From: Guadua angustifolia
Lineage: Eukaryota > Streptophyta > Magnoliopsida > Poales > Poaceae
Direction of reading: 5' to 3'
Assembly (NCBI GenBank): GCA_036346375.1
Contig: JAYEVE010000816.1
Coordinates: 1-64,000 of the forward strand
DNA: 64,000 nucleotides
A model generated the notes under the pieces. The model saw only the letters and a list, made by a program, of their open reading frames with translations, ran no database searches and was not told the origin of the DNA. Positions 33,118-45,125 of the stretch are shown one piece after another (positions within the stretch are counted from its first letter, which is position 1; each line of letters starts with the position of its first letter). The position numbers were made by a program, and so were the translations under genes.

Positions 33118-34589
33118 CGTGTCGTGTGGTCGTGAAGACAGGGAGAGATTGCTGAGAAGTGCGGAGATCGTGTTTAGGGCATGTCGCTGTTTTCTAAATA
33201 AAGTTAATTTGGGAATTTTCGAAATTACGTTTATGCCTGAGGACGTTCTTTGTTTTCTAAAAATATGGAGGGTCGTTAAAGGTCTACAGGTGAAGCGTAG
33301 GTAATTGCGAGGGTAGCAGCTCTTTTTTTTACAGTAAATAAAATAGACGTGGAAAATTGCTAAACCGTGTTTAGGTTGGCATGCGTATGTTTAAATAAAG
33401 GATATATATATTGAAGGTCTACAGCCGTTTATATATCTGTTGTAGGGTCATAACTGTGGCCTTTAAAAAAAACATAGTTTGAGGGGAGCCGATGGTTTTT
33501 TTTTTTTAAAAAACATTACGGAAGTTGGTAATATAGCGAGATTTCTGCAATTCTGTATGCTGTGGTATTGTGCGTGCTGTAGTAGAGCGTGTTGTTCTGT
33601 TTAGTCCAGGTAAGAGGTGTTAGGTTGTGTGGCCTTTGGTGTGCTGTATTCGTTTTTTACGCAGTGGTTGTGTGGCTGGGAACAAGGTAGATGGGCCGGT
33701 CAAATGTTCTGCATTGGTATGGCGCCCAACGCGGTCGAAGAGGCGGTGTGCGTAGAAGGTTGGTTAGTATTTAATACAGGTTGGTAAAGGTGAGCTGTGT
33801 AGCGGGGAACGGAGCGAAGGGATACTTTGGTATGGCAGAAGGTGTTGGGTGAGCTGGGAGTGATGGCGTCGGAAGGTGGCCGGGGGAAAGCGCTGGCGCA
33901 GCGAGCGTAGGGCCGATCGCGGCGATTTTCAGGTAGGACGTACTCGGAGGTGCGCTAGGTCGTGGGGATCTGGCGGTGTTGTAGAGGTTGGTGCTGGTTG
34001 TATGGGCTTGTGTGTGTGTGTGTGTGTTTTTTGGCGGTGGGGAAGAAATCGTTGGGATGAGGTGGGTGGATGCGAGAAGGCGTCGGTGTGTTGGAGATGA
34101 GCCTTGATAGAAGCTCTGGGAGGGGTATAGAGTAGGTGCTAAACGGGTGTAGAAGCTATTATTGAAGCGTAGAATAAGGCATTTAGAGGCTACGGTGTGT
34201 TAGGGTTTATCTATGGATGCTGCGAATCGAATGTTGCTGTGTAATCTGATTCCGTCTGAAATGCAGGGGACGTGCGGAGGATCTGTATTTCTCGTAAGGT
34301 AATCCTGCGCGAAATCGTACAGAGCTTGGGTGGGTCAGAGCCTAGGTACAGCTGCCGTTTTGGTTTAAGTGGTTTTACCGGCAGTGTGGAGATAATGTTT
34401 CCGGACAGGGGGATGACGGCGGTGGGGCATGTGGTTAAAGTGAGTGGCCACGTAGCGAACGGTGCGCATGCTGCCGAGGAAAGCGCTAGAAAGTGAAGGA
34501 GCTTGAAAGGGTAGAGATTGATGATACGAACTGGATCGGTAGAATTCAGGGAGAAGAGCGTATTTCATATTTGAAGAAAAAGTTAGCTG
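33118..34589 (-). other. Helitron 3' interior segment, non-coding
   Basis: No recognisable protein. It has mixed composition, with a (GT)n run at about 34,012-34,027. It ends at the target duplication of the copia element. Confidence 0.4.
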
Positions 34590-34594
34590 ATGTT

Positions 34595-35036
34595 TGATAG
34601 ATGTTCTAGGGTTACTAGGACCCTTCACCTCTAACCACTAGATCTAGGAGTATTAAGTCCATACCTTCGCCGTTTCCTCCATTCCCGTTTGATTCCGAAG
34701 CCATGGTGAGATCGAGGCCTTCGGGTGATGTAGAGGATGCAGCGGCGTTCCCTTCTTCTCCCGTGTGCCTCCTTGCTACTCGTTCGGACGGAGAGGAAGA
34801 AGAGGGTGGAGTCGACGTCGGCCTTCCCGTCACTTCACCGCGCTAGGGTTAGATCGGTCTCGTGGAATGTGCGGCACAAGAACAGCGGCGAGCGTTGGTT
34901 CGCGTCGACCTTGTGCCTCCTTTTATATTCTTGGCAGGCGTGACGAGGGCGCAACCAATAAGGTTATTGCGCCCCGATCGGTAGCCGACGTGGTCACGGA
35001 CTCGGTCTCTGGCCAGGGCCGTGCAGATCAACAACA
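34595..35036 (-). repeat. Copia 3' LTR
   Basis: TGATAG...CAACA on the plus strand. It is nearly identical to 40,728-41,182, with a few indels. The promoter-like pyrimidine and TATA-type features read on the minus strand. Confidence 0.95.
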
Positions 35037-36819
35037 TTCTCCCCTTGATCTCGAACTTAACTTTGAAACTTTATATCTTCATCTATTAACTTTTATATCT
35101 CATACTTTTAACTTAACATCCGCTCCTCCATAGATTGGTGCACCAAGACCAAAGCGTCTACTGATCGATTCGTCTTCTTGAACTCAATATTTGTAGCACA
35201 CCTCTCTACTTCAAAGCAGAATAACTTTGTCTTTGTGGGAGATGGTTGCTTTGAATGACCTCTATTATCCAGAATCATAGTCTTTCTTTTAAACCCATGC
35301 CGGCTACGTGTTTTTCAAACACGTTGGGAGAAAGACCTTTGGTGGCGGATCCGCTAACATGTCTTTTGTACTTATATGCTCAAGTTCTATTGTTTGATCC
35401 TGGATTTTCTCCTTCACAACATAAAACTTAATCTCTATGTGTTTGGCGGCACCACTTGACTTGTTGTTGTGGGAGTAAAATCTCTTGGCTCATTAATAAG
35501 TAGTATAATTTGAGTGGTCTTTCTATGCTGTCTACCACTCTTAACTTGGGTACAAACTTTTTAAACCACATTGCCTGTCCGGTTGCCTCATAGCATGCCA
35601 CAAACTCAGCGTGCATTATCGGCGTTACAGCAAGTGATTGTTTTATACTTTTCCATGATATAGCTCCTCTGGCAAGGGTGAGCACATATCCTGATGTGGA
35701 CTTTCCAGTGTCTTTACACCCTGCCCAATCTGCATCTACATAGCCCACAATCTCTAGGGCACTTGACTTTCTATATGTTAGCATGAGGCTCTTTATCCCT
35801 TGCAAATACCGCAAGGCTTTCTTTCTGACTTTCGATGATCAACTCCTGGATTAATCTGATATCTGCCAAGCATCCCGGTTGTAAATGCTAAGTTAGGGCG
35901 AGTAAATATTTGAGCATACATTATGCTTCCGACAGCTGAAGCATATGGGACTAATTTCATTCGATCAATCTCATACTTATTCTTTGGACACTGAAAATTC
36001 CCAAATTTATCGCCCTTGACTATTGGAGCAGGCGTGGCATTACACATATGCATACTATATCTTTTCAAAATACTCTCTATGTATGCCTTCTGTGATAGCC
36101 CTAGCACCCCTCTTTTTCTATCTCGGTGTATCTCAATTCCTAACACATAAGATGCTTCACCAAGATCTTTCATATCAAACTTTGAGGACAAGAACTTCTT
36201 TGTCTCTGGTAGCAGATCTTTATCACTGCTTGCTAATAGGATATCATCTACATATAAAACTAGGAAAATGTACTTCCCTCTACTGAACTTTGCATAAATG
36301 CAGTTGTCCTCCTCATTCTCTTTGAACCCAAAATTTCTTATAGTTTCATCAAACTTAATGTACCACTGTCTAGATGCTTGTTTTAATCCATAAATGGACT
36401 TCTTTAATCGACATCCCATATTTTCTTTTCCTTCCATGACAAAACCTTTGGGTTGGGCCATGTACACATTCTCATATAAATCCCCATTTAGGAATGCCGT
36501 CTTAACATCCATCGATGTAATTCTAAATCATAATGAGCAACTAGTGCCATAATGATTCTAAAAGAATCCTTTAATAAAGCAGTGAGAAGGTTTACGTATA
36601 ATCTATTCCTTCTCTCTGAGTGAAGCCTTTTGCTACAAGTCTAGCTTTAAACCTTTCAACATTCCCTTTGGAGTCACGTTTGGTTTTGTAGACCCATTTA
36701 CCGCCTACTGTTTTGGCTCCTTTAGGAATTTCTTTTAAGTCCCAGACTTTGTTTGTACTCATGGATTTCATTTCATCTTTCATGGCAGCAAGCCACTTCG
36801 ATGAATTGGGACTTCTCAT
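35037..36819 (-). pseudogene. Copia reverse transcriptase and RNase H
   Basis: The reverse transcriptase starts near 36,800 (WLAAMKDEMKSM; VWDLKEIPKGAKTVGGKWVY). It continues after a frameshift at about 36,510 with MDVKTAFLNGDLYENVYM (catalytic Asp), KKSIYGLKQASRQWY and the active-site YVDDILLAS (about 36,230-36,260). RNase H follows at about 35,320-35,814 with YVDADWAGCKDTGKSTSGY and, after another frame change, HISTKDMLADP. These enzymes copy the RNA into DNA and remove the template. Active-site residues remain but the frame is broken at least three times. Confidence 0.9.
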
Positions 36820-38430
36820 CGCTTCCTCATAAGAGGTGGAACCACCCTCTATTTCTATGTTTTCACTGACATAAACTTCATAATCAGTTGAAATAGTGAT
36901 CTCTGTTTCTCTCTGATCTTCTAAGTGGTTCTTGGCGGGTTCACTGCTCTCTTGAGAGCTGCTCGAGACTCCTCCAGCAACAATGAGGGGCCTCGGGCTC
37001 CTAGCAGTGCCTCTGGCTCATCATTGTTGCACTTGGAGAATCACCGGAAGGTCTTTGTAACTTCGGTGGTACAGCAACACAGTGTCGAGAAGAAAGGCTC
37101 TTGAATCATAGGAGTTGGGGCACAAACCGCTTCTCATCAAGGCTAATTTCTCGGGTACTATGCTCCCCACGATCATATCATCCTCTATAAACACAGTGTC
37201 TTGTTTCTAAACTTGGTATATGCATGCGGGCCGATGAAAGCGATAACCCTTTGATCTTTCAAGATAGCCAATAAAATGGCAACTAATTGTACGTGGATCT
37301 AACTTTCCTATGTTTGGGTTGAATACTTTTGCCTCGGCTAGACAGCCCCACACATGTAGATAGTTTAGTGATGACTTCCTCGATCCATAACTCATACGGT
37401 GTTTTAGGCACCGACTTCTTGAGTGCCGATTAAGAATATGGGCACGGTTTTAAAGCCTCCATCCATAGACTAACGGTAAAGTGGAGTAACTTATCATACT
37501 TCTCACCATATCCATTAAGGTGCGATTCGCCTTTCAGCTACTCCATTTCTTTGAGGTTAAATCGGCATAGAATCTTTGGGCTACTATGCCATTTTCCCAC
37601 AGGTACCTTGCAAATGGTCCTGGAACTTGGCCATAAGGGGTGTGTTTACCATAGTACTCCCCTCCACGGTCTGATCTTACTACTTTAATCTTTAAATCAT
37701 GTTGATTCTCTACTTCTGCTTTAAATATCATAAACTTTTCTAATGCTTCTGATCTTTCTTTGATGGGATAAATGTAGCCATAGCGAGAATAATCATCAGT
37801 GAATGTAATGAATGAATCAAAACCATCCAATGTCTTTACAGGAAAAGGATCACAAATGTCTGTGTGGATTATTTCTAAGATTCCTGTGCTACGCTTGGCG
37901 CCTTTCTTTATTTGTTTAACATACTTGCCTTTAATACAATCTATGCAATGATCTGTGTATGAAAAGTCTAGGGGAGGAAGAATTTCTTCTTTGATTAATC
38001 GTTCAATTCTCCCCCTCAAAATATGACCTAAACGACAATACCATAATTTCGACGACGATTCACTTTCTATTCTCTTTCGCTTTGTAGTAACATTGCATAC
38101 TTTTGCACTTGAGGAGGTACTTATGTCATTCACAATATCATAATGGGATAGCAAATAAAGCTTGTCTTGTCAGATGGCAAGACCAACATCTATATTATTA
38201 AACTTTATTACACACTTTCCGTTCCCAAAATGACACTGAATGTTCTCATCATCTAAGAAAGACATTGAAATCAAATTCCTTCTCAAAGAAGGCACTAATA
38301 GAACATCACGCAAATGGAGTATGAAGCGCCATCCAACTCTAAGGAAGATCTCCAATGGCTTCCACATCGACTTCAACTCCATTACGCCACTCTAATTCCT
38401 CTTTCTCCTCTTTGTAGGATCCTCCTCGTC
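36820..38430 (-). pseudogene. Copia integrase
   Basis: The GAG-pre-integrase region with a zinc-binding block (RLGHILRGRIERL, then HCIDCIKGK; about 37,960-38,060) is followed by the catalytic core: HTDICDPF (first Asp, about 37,860), TFTDDYSRYGY and VRSDRGGEYYG (second Asp, about 37,650-37,680). A later block, NYLHVWGCLAEAKVFNP with FIGYLERSKGYRF, lies at 37,207-37,395. Frameshifts separate the blocks. The stretch 36,820-37,200 is the usual low-conservation linker to the reverse transcriptase. Confidence 0.88.
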
Positions 38431-39459
38431 ACGGAATCCTGCATAGAATTTGCAAGCGTGAGCAGTTGCACGAATCTATCCACCAAGTATTAGTTGGTGA
38501 ATCTATATACAAGGTTTCATCTATGAATGTAACTTGATCTTTACCCTTTTTGTTCAGCCACTTGAGAAACAGAACACAATCTTTCATGCGGTGCCCTTTC
38601 TGATGGCAGCGCCTGGAGGTGTCTGGGTCTATGTGCTCTGGCGGAGGCCTAGGAGGCTGCCTACTGGAACCATGTCCTCCATTGGAGTTCTGCCCTCCAT
38701 TTGAGTGTTCACCCTTCTCAAAATTGGTGAACCTTTTCTGCTGATAATTGCCCTTTTGATAGTTACCCTTCTTGAAATTTGACTTATTCTGAATCTGGAA
38801 ATAATTTTTTTTCTTCTGAGGATGCTTAACCAGATTCAGTTCATCAGCCCTTTGTGCCTTTAATCTTTCTTCTTCTTGTACACACATAGCAATGCACTTT
38901 TCAATAGACCACTTTTCTTCACTAATGTTGTAATTCACAACAAAAGTCTCAAATTCTTTTGGTAATAAAACCAGTACAAGATGGACTATGAAATCATTCT
39001 TTAAAGGCATATCAAAGGACGTGAGAGAGTGAGCCATATTAGTCATCTTAAGAATATTCTCTCTAATGCCTAGTCCATTACGCAGCCCAGATCCATCATC
39101 CTTGTCATTGACAAGTTTCTTGATTAATGTGCTCGCATAGGCCTTTGTGGATCCAGTAAACTGTTCTTCTATTTTTTCAGATACTGTGTAGCATCTGTAC
39201 AGTCTGGGATTGTTCCCCTTATGGACTCAATAATGGTGCCCTTGATCACCATGAGGCATTTTCTATTTGAGTTGTCCCATTTTGCCTTCTCAATATTATA
39301 CGACAATTCTGCCACAGCATTATTTGCGGCTTCCGGACTCCCAGCTTCTGCCAGAACCGGTGCCACAGGCTTTGGATAGAGCAGGGCATAATCTATCTTA
39401 GCCATAGCCATGGCCAAGTTTAAGTTCTCTCTCCATGAGGAGTAATTGTTGCCGTTCAA
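38431..39459 (-). pseudogene. Copia gag and start of protease
   Basis: Gag begins at or upstream of 39,459 (NGNNYSSWRENLNLAMAM). After a break near 39,170 it continues through LLPKEFETFVVNYN to a basic Lys/Asn-rich stretch and a zinc-knuckle remnant (CHQKGHRMKDC, about 38,590-38,625). The protease start WWIDS (about 38,490) loses the Gly of the DSG active site to what looks like a deletion in a G run, shifting the frame. Confidence 0.88.
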
Positions 39460-40714
39460 CCTTTCAAGTCCTTGAAAGACACTTAAGTAATTGGTAATCT
39501 TGGCTGGAAAAGCTTCATAAATGAAATAAGAATTTAATCAGTAAACTAAAAGATATAAACTTTGGCATGAATAAATTAACGTTGGTCAATTAAACATGCT
39601 CTCAACTTTAATAAAGACTGATCTATTTCTAAGACACCGTTGGGCAGTATTAGAATAGAGCAAGCTTTATTCAAAAATTTCTATCACACTTAACATGGTC
39701 ATGGCAAAAGTTATTTTCAACGTTGGTTAGAAAATAAAATTACCATATCTTAAAATATTCAGCAGAAATACTATAAAACATCTCATTTACTATTTTCTCT
39801 AATTAAATATCCACGTTGGTTTCAATTTAATCAGAGAAAAGAAAACTTAAACTTGCAGCGGAAACAAATTTTTTACTCAACACTTAAACTAGTTCTGTGC
39901 TTTAACTAATACTTCACAGCAAAAGAAAAAACTTTTACTGTGCATGGTCACTGTTCATGGCCGACATTGGCCAAAAACGGCCCGAAAGCCCTTTTCTTCG
40001 CGCCCGCAGCCACTCGGTCCGAAAACCTGGGCTTGGGCCGGCAAATCATCTCCCCGCCTGGGCCGAAAACACCCAGCCAGGCCGCATCAGCCTTTGCGCC
40101 GTCCGATCGAAACGAACGGCTCAGATTGCTTCGGCTCGGAATAAAACTCTGGAAAAATCGGGATCACGAAACCCTAAATCATTTTCACTTCTCCTTCCCT
40201 TGACGACTCACTCCTGTCTCTCTTCTTCCTCGATCCCGCCCATACGGCGGTGAAGGAGGCAGTCTTGTGGCGCCCGCCATGGGACCCCTCATTGGCGCTG
40301 CGTTCTCCGAGTAAGCGCCCGTCGGCGGACCTTCTGGCGGTGCCCTTCGCCCGCATGATGGCGCTTATCGAGAGGTGGCGGCGGTATGTGAGATCTGGCG
40401 GCCACGCCGCCCTTCCCTTGCCGGACGGTCACCGAGGTGAGACAAGGTAAGATTGGTTAACTTGGTTTGACTTGGGATTTTGAAGTTTAGGGTTAGGGTT
40501 TCTTCGGATTTTGGGGAAAAACAGGGAGGATTCCGACCTAGGGTTAGGGATTCAAGGTTATTCGCATGAATTGATCCTGTCCCCTCCTTCTACTTGCTAT
40601 TTCTATTAGTTCTTTGATCTACCCCGAGCCACTGCGAGTGAAAATAGGCTCGGGTTGGGGATGAACTGAAGGTGATTCTTCATCTAGGGTTAGGGTTAGG
40701 GTAAAACCGAGTGA
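39460..40714 (-). other. Copia 5' leader
   Basis: About 1.2 kb between the primer site and gag. A GC-rich part (39,960-40,440) and repeated CCCTAACCCTAG-type sequence near 40,480-40,700 are present. No coding domain is recognised. Confidence 0.6.
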
Positions 40715-40726
40715 GCTCTGATACCA
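40715..40726 (-). other. Copia primer-binding site (initiator-Met type)
   Basis: TGGTATCAGAGC on the minus strand, one base from the 5' LTR. Confidence 0.9.
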
Positions 40727-40727
40727 T

Positions 40728-41182
40728 TGATAGAGGTTCTAGGGTTACTAGGACCTTCCCCTTCACCTCTAACCACTAGATCTAGGAGTATTAAGTCCAT
40801 ACCTTCGCCGTTTCCTCCATTCCCGTTTGATCCCGAAGCCATGGTGAGATCGAGGCCTTCGGGTGATGTAGAGGATGCAGCGGTGTTCCCTTCTTCTCTC
40901 GTGTGCCTCCTTGCTACTCGTTCGGATGGAGAGGAAGAAGAGGGTGGAGTCGGCGTCGGCCTTCCCATCACTTCATCGCGCTAGGGTTAGATCGGGTCTC
41001 GTGGAATGTGCGGCACAAGGAGCAACGATGAACGTTGGTTCACGTGCCGGCCTTGTGCCTCCTTTTATATTGCGCGGGCGTGACAGGGGGCCGCAACCAA
41101 TAAGGTTGTTGTGCCCCGATCGAGCAGCGGGCGTGAATCTGAACTCGGTCTCTGGCCAAGAAGCGTCTGAATCAACCCAACA
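40728..41182 (-). repeat. Copia 5' LTR
   Basis: Pairs with 34,595-35,036. Confidence 0.95.
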
Positions 41183-41187
41183 ATGTT

Positions 41188-41232
41188 ACGTATGAGAAAA
41201 GCGCTGCAGAAAAGAAGTCGAGCGCGGCTCTG
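41188..41232 (-). other. 45-bp Helitron island between two LTR elements
   Basis: The only host sequence left between the copia element and the small non-autonomous LTR element. It ends with CTCTG, the target duplication of the latter. Confidence 0.7.
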
Positions 41233-43321
41233 TGTTGGAACAGAACGTCAAAAACTTTGGGACAATTTTTTCTTTATTACTTCTTGCTCTGTTCACTTTT
41301 ACAACTGGGGTTTACCCCCATATTTATACCCAAAACTTTAGTCCACACAACCGGAATAGGATTCCACCTCCTTATCCTAATCGGGTTCCTTTTCCTAAAT
41401 GGACTCTTAATCAAACTTTCCAAACTAAAATTTCCTATTACAAGATTATTTCTATCAATCACCCCCTTAATCTTGTAATGTAACTTTAACTCATTGAGGC
41501 AAGCGGTCTCAACTTCTGATTTGCCCAACTCACACTCGACCGGGATGGTGAGCGCATCTCTAAGGAGTTTCGTCTTCTTCTTGTTGGCCATGCTACGGTG
41601 GCCACCTCGCCGGTGATTCACGACCTTTGCCTCGGCTCAATTGTCTTTTCACCGTAACACATCTTGGCCGGTGGCCGAGACTCGCATTGGAGTTTACTCA
41701 CGAGAACTTGGACACACACAAGAACTCTCATACGCACACACAAAAAATGATGACAACAACTCCTCAACATCCCAGACTTGACTTTGACGAGTTTGACTTT
41801 GGACGGCGAACACATCTCTTCAACGTCCCGGAGTCAACTTTGACACACGCAGCGGCTTCCTTCTGATCTTCTGGTGTAGCACGACCTCTCTTGATCGCAC
41901 AACATTTGAGAAGGAACCCGCTTTATCATTTATCTGTAGACACAACTTCATGTGCCCCCACTTTTCAAGGACTAGCTTCTTTGCTGCAAGTCGGGAGGAT
42001 CATAAACTCATCTGTTGCCTCCAAACATCACAATATGTACCTCCTTATATTCTTGCTTACGTCGAGGGTCTACTCCGGCCACCTTTGGCGGAGGAAAGCT
42101 TCTGTTTGCCGCATGGAGCTTCTTGGGAATCTTCATTGCTACCACGCATGGGGCGTCTTTGTCTTCTTGTTGCTGCTCACGATCTGTTGCATGTCACGGG
42201 ACTCCTTGCAGCGCAAGGAGGAAGCGATTACATCGCGATGATCGCCCGCGCCTCCGCGTCCTGCCGTGCACCAAAGCTGCGCCCGGCCGCACTAAGCGCC
42301 CACACCGCCGTGCCTGCACCGGCTGCCTCGGCAGTTGCCACGAGCCCGCGACCCTCGGCGTCGTCGCTCGCCGGAACTAGCCTTCGGCCACGCCTTGCGA
42401 GCTCAGCGAACCTCACCCGCCGTTGTTAATGAGGTTGGCGCCAGAGTCTCCTCCTCGGCGGCGGCTAAGATTCGAACCCGAAGCTCTGATACCAATTGTT
42501 GGAACAGAACACTAAAAACTGTGGGATAATTTTCTCTTTATTTCTTCTCGGCCGCCACCAAAGAGCGATTTGCTAATGCTGCTGCACTTCGTGCTCACAT
42601 GTATGCACGAGACCAGCAGCCTGTTGCCGTCGCTTCTTGCTGCACTAACATCCTGTCACTGAACACCAGGAAGGAAATCTCCTCACGCTCACCTCCTGTA
42701 GCGCGAACACAATAGCACCTCGCGTGCGTCGCGTACTCACTTCTGCTTTTCGCTAGCAAACCAGGTGCATCTGCTTTTCATTGCTTTCTCTTGCGCACAG
42801 CCGATGCTTGCGATACTCCTCCGTCGCGAGACCGTGCTGGGCATTTACAAGACCACGAATCGCCGAGTGTGTCGGCACCGCCTCGCCGTCGAGGTACGCG
42901 CCGCCACCGTCGCCGCGTTTGTCGCCGTCGCCCGTCGAGTGCTCATGCACCCGTCTTGCTTCTTCCCTTTTCTTTTGCTTGCACTGCATCGTGGGAGTGC
43001 CGCCCCGCGATAGCCCGCCCCGATGGTGCCACCCCCGGGAGTCTCCTCCTCCCAGGGGCAGCGGGTTGAACGAAAATCTTAGGCTCTGATACCAATTGTT
43101 GGAACAGAACGTAAAAAACTTTGGGACAATTTTTTCTTTATTACTTCTTGCTCTGTTCACTTTTACAACTGGGGTTTACCCCTAGATTTATACCCAAAAC
43201 TTTAGTCCACACAACCGGAATAGGATTCCACCTCCTTATCCTAATCGGATTCCTTTTCCTAAATGGACTCTTAATCAAACTTTCCAAACTAAAATTTCCT
43301 ATTACAAGATTATTTCTATCA
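41233..43321 (-). mobile_element. Small non-autonomous LTR retrotransposon (TRIM/LARD-like), 2.1 kb
   Basis: Near-identical 225-bp LTRs lie at 41,233-41,457 and 43,097-43,321 (TGTTGGAACAGAAC...TTTCTATCA). A perfect target duplication CTCTG lies at 41,228-41,232 and 43,322-43,326. The initiator-Met primer site is at 43,083-43,094, and the purine tract AAGATTAAGGGGGTGAT on the minus strand abuts the other LTR (about 41,456-41,472). The 1.6-kb interior has no gag or pol that I can recognise. Two GC-rich stretches (42,240-42,440 and 42,860-43,070) have the look of gene-derived sequence. A second primer site with an LTR edge sits at 42,483-42,550. It must have been moved by another element's proteins. 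Confidence 0.9.
42483..42550 (-). repeat. Internal second primer-site/LTR-edge junction
   Basis: GCTCTGATACCA (42,483-42,494) is followed by TGTTGGAACAGAACACTAAA and about 35 more bases diverged from the element's own LTR edge. The similarity ends by about 42,550. The layout copies the true 5' LTR/primer junction at 43,083-43,150. Confidence 0.85.
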
Positions 43322-43326
43322 CTCTG

Positions 43327-44230
43327 CAGGGGTGGTCAGAGACACTAAACACTCTGATGTTTAGTGAACAAGCATGCGAAAATATATGTTGCTCTGTTGC
43401 TGGGAGCATGGCGAAAAACGATTTCAGTATAGATCATGGATCGACGGTGTTCTACGATGCTCACTACTTAGCTCAATGGATCGAGGAACACGAGAAGGAT
43501 TCCACAGCTGCTTACTGTAAAATACGCGATATGTAGATGTGTTTTGCAGATGTGCTCTAGGCCTGTAGGACATGCACACAGGTGTAGGTGAAGCGGGCTA
43601 CAGAATGTATAGCGTAAATGCACGATGTGTTAATAACGTTGCGTGTTAGGTCTTCTATAAATGTGTAATAGGTGTCTGTGGAGCATATGTTTTGGGCACT
43701 AAGGATCTGTGTAAGTGCGTATGTATGTGTGTAGCGGTGAGCCGTCGGTCCTGACCCTTTGGTTTGGGCGGGGCGTATTATACAGTGGTGCGTAATATGT
43801 TCGTTTGCATCTGTATTTATACGTTGGCATATGTATATATGTGTTTGTGTATACGTGGAGCTGTATGTGTATGGAGCTGGAAGGTCCAGCAGTTATGTTC
43901 GGTGTGCTGGCGGCGTCGGAAAGAGATTTGTCTGTGGCGATCGTTGCGGTGCTGATAACGTTTGGACTGCCGATCTTGACTGGTTTGATGTAAGACGGTG
44001 TTTCCGGCTAGTGCTGTGGCGAACGAGTAAAGTGAGAAGTGTGGTGCTGCAATCGGGCAACTACTGGAGAAGAAGCGGAATTGGTAGGAAAAATGCAAAG
44101 CGTGTAGTCCTGCGCATGAGCAAACAGAGGCAAGATTCATAGGCTAAGGTCTTGGATTTCTGAAGGTAGCGGTAGGCCTGAACAACCTGGAACGGTTTAA
44201 AGGCGTTAGCTGCCAACATTGAAGAGTGGG
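43327..44230 (-). other. Helitron interior segment, non-coding
   Basis: Resumes after the small LTR element and runs to the Tat element. The open frames have no recognisable domain. TG-rich runs occur near 43,720-43,880. Confidence 0.4.
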
Positions 44231-45083
44231 TGTTAGCACTTAAAATTAGCACCTTTAGAATTATCTGGGCTTGGGAGGATGTTGATATTGTTATGAGCGT
44301 TTATCGGTTGATTCGCTATGGAAGCAATGATTTGGTAATTCATCCGGCGAATTGGTTGTTTTCATTAAAGAAAGGGCTTTAGAGCGGTGAAAGCGAGGAT
44401 TAGCGGTTTTAGTATATATGTGTGCGAGGGCACGTGAAAGTGAAGATGGCGCGGGAGGTATTCACCGGGATGTGCTAATTAAAGCTCCGTGAAGAAATTA
44501 AGGGAAGCTAAGAGGAGATGTTTGCATGCAAGGAAAGAAAATCGTATTGCTCATGAATCGGAAATCATGTATACAAAAGTGCGAAAAGCATGACAAGCAC
44601 ATATCTTTGTTGGCCTAAGAAAATTTTAAATATTCCTAACCTTCTTACATCGATCAAACCGATTCTGAGTCGATAGGATTTTGTGAAATTTGGATAAAGT
44701 AGGAAATCTATTTTGATTTGCATTGCAAATTAAAATCATGTATCTTCACGGAAAGACCAACCACCCTATATGTTATCAAGGGTGTGGCGACAGACAAAAA
44801 AGAATCTGAGACATTCAATCAAATATACACTTTATTTTCCAAAGTTTTCTTCATTGTTCTTCGCTTTGTATGGTGATTTGCATGTTACGGGCGGTCGGGC
44901 CGTCTAGAACATCTGTTCGTTGTCTCCTTGGCGAGGTCTTCAGGAGCCACGGCGCCCTCGAGTTCAAGCCTTTGCCGGGTGTCTTCGCGGATCGCGCTCC
45001 TCGGTCGACCTCGCCCGGCAGCGTGTCCCGCGCATCGCGCTCGCTCTCGAAGGCACATGGTGACGTGTTCGTGTGCGAACACA
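44231..45083 (+). repeat. Tat element 5' LTR
   Basis: Pairs with 57,519-58,372. The two have drifted by several indels and substitutions, so the insertion is not recent unless sequencing errors inflate the difference. Confidence 0.9.
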
Positions 45084-45125
45084 TTTTTGGCGACTCCGCT
45101 GGGGACGAAGGATCAATCGTCTGGC

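Larger units (their letters stand above)
34595..41182 (-). mobile_element. Complete Ty1-copia retrotransposon
   Basis: LTRs of 442 bp (34,595-35,036) and 455 bp (40,728-41,182) are about 90% or more alike by eye. A perfect 5-bp target duplication ATGTT lies at 34,590-34,594 and 41,183-41,187. The initiator-Met primer site (TGGTATCAGAGC) is at 40,715-40,726. The purine tract next to the 3' LTR reads AAGGGGAGAA on the minus strand (about 35,037-35,047). Domain order is gag, protease, integrase, reverse transcriptase, RNase H, as in copia elements. Frameshifts in all genes make it non-autonomous. It is inserted in the Helitron. Confidence 0.95.

Noticed and set aside
42228..43089. Multiple Ala/Arg/Ser-rich open frames
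   Set aside because: GC-driven frames in the interior of the small LTR element, overlapping on both strands, with no recognised domain.
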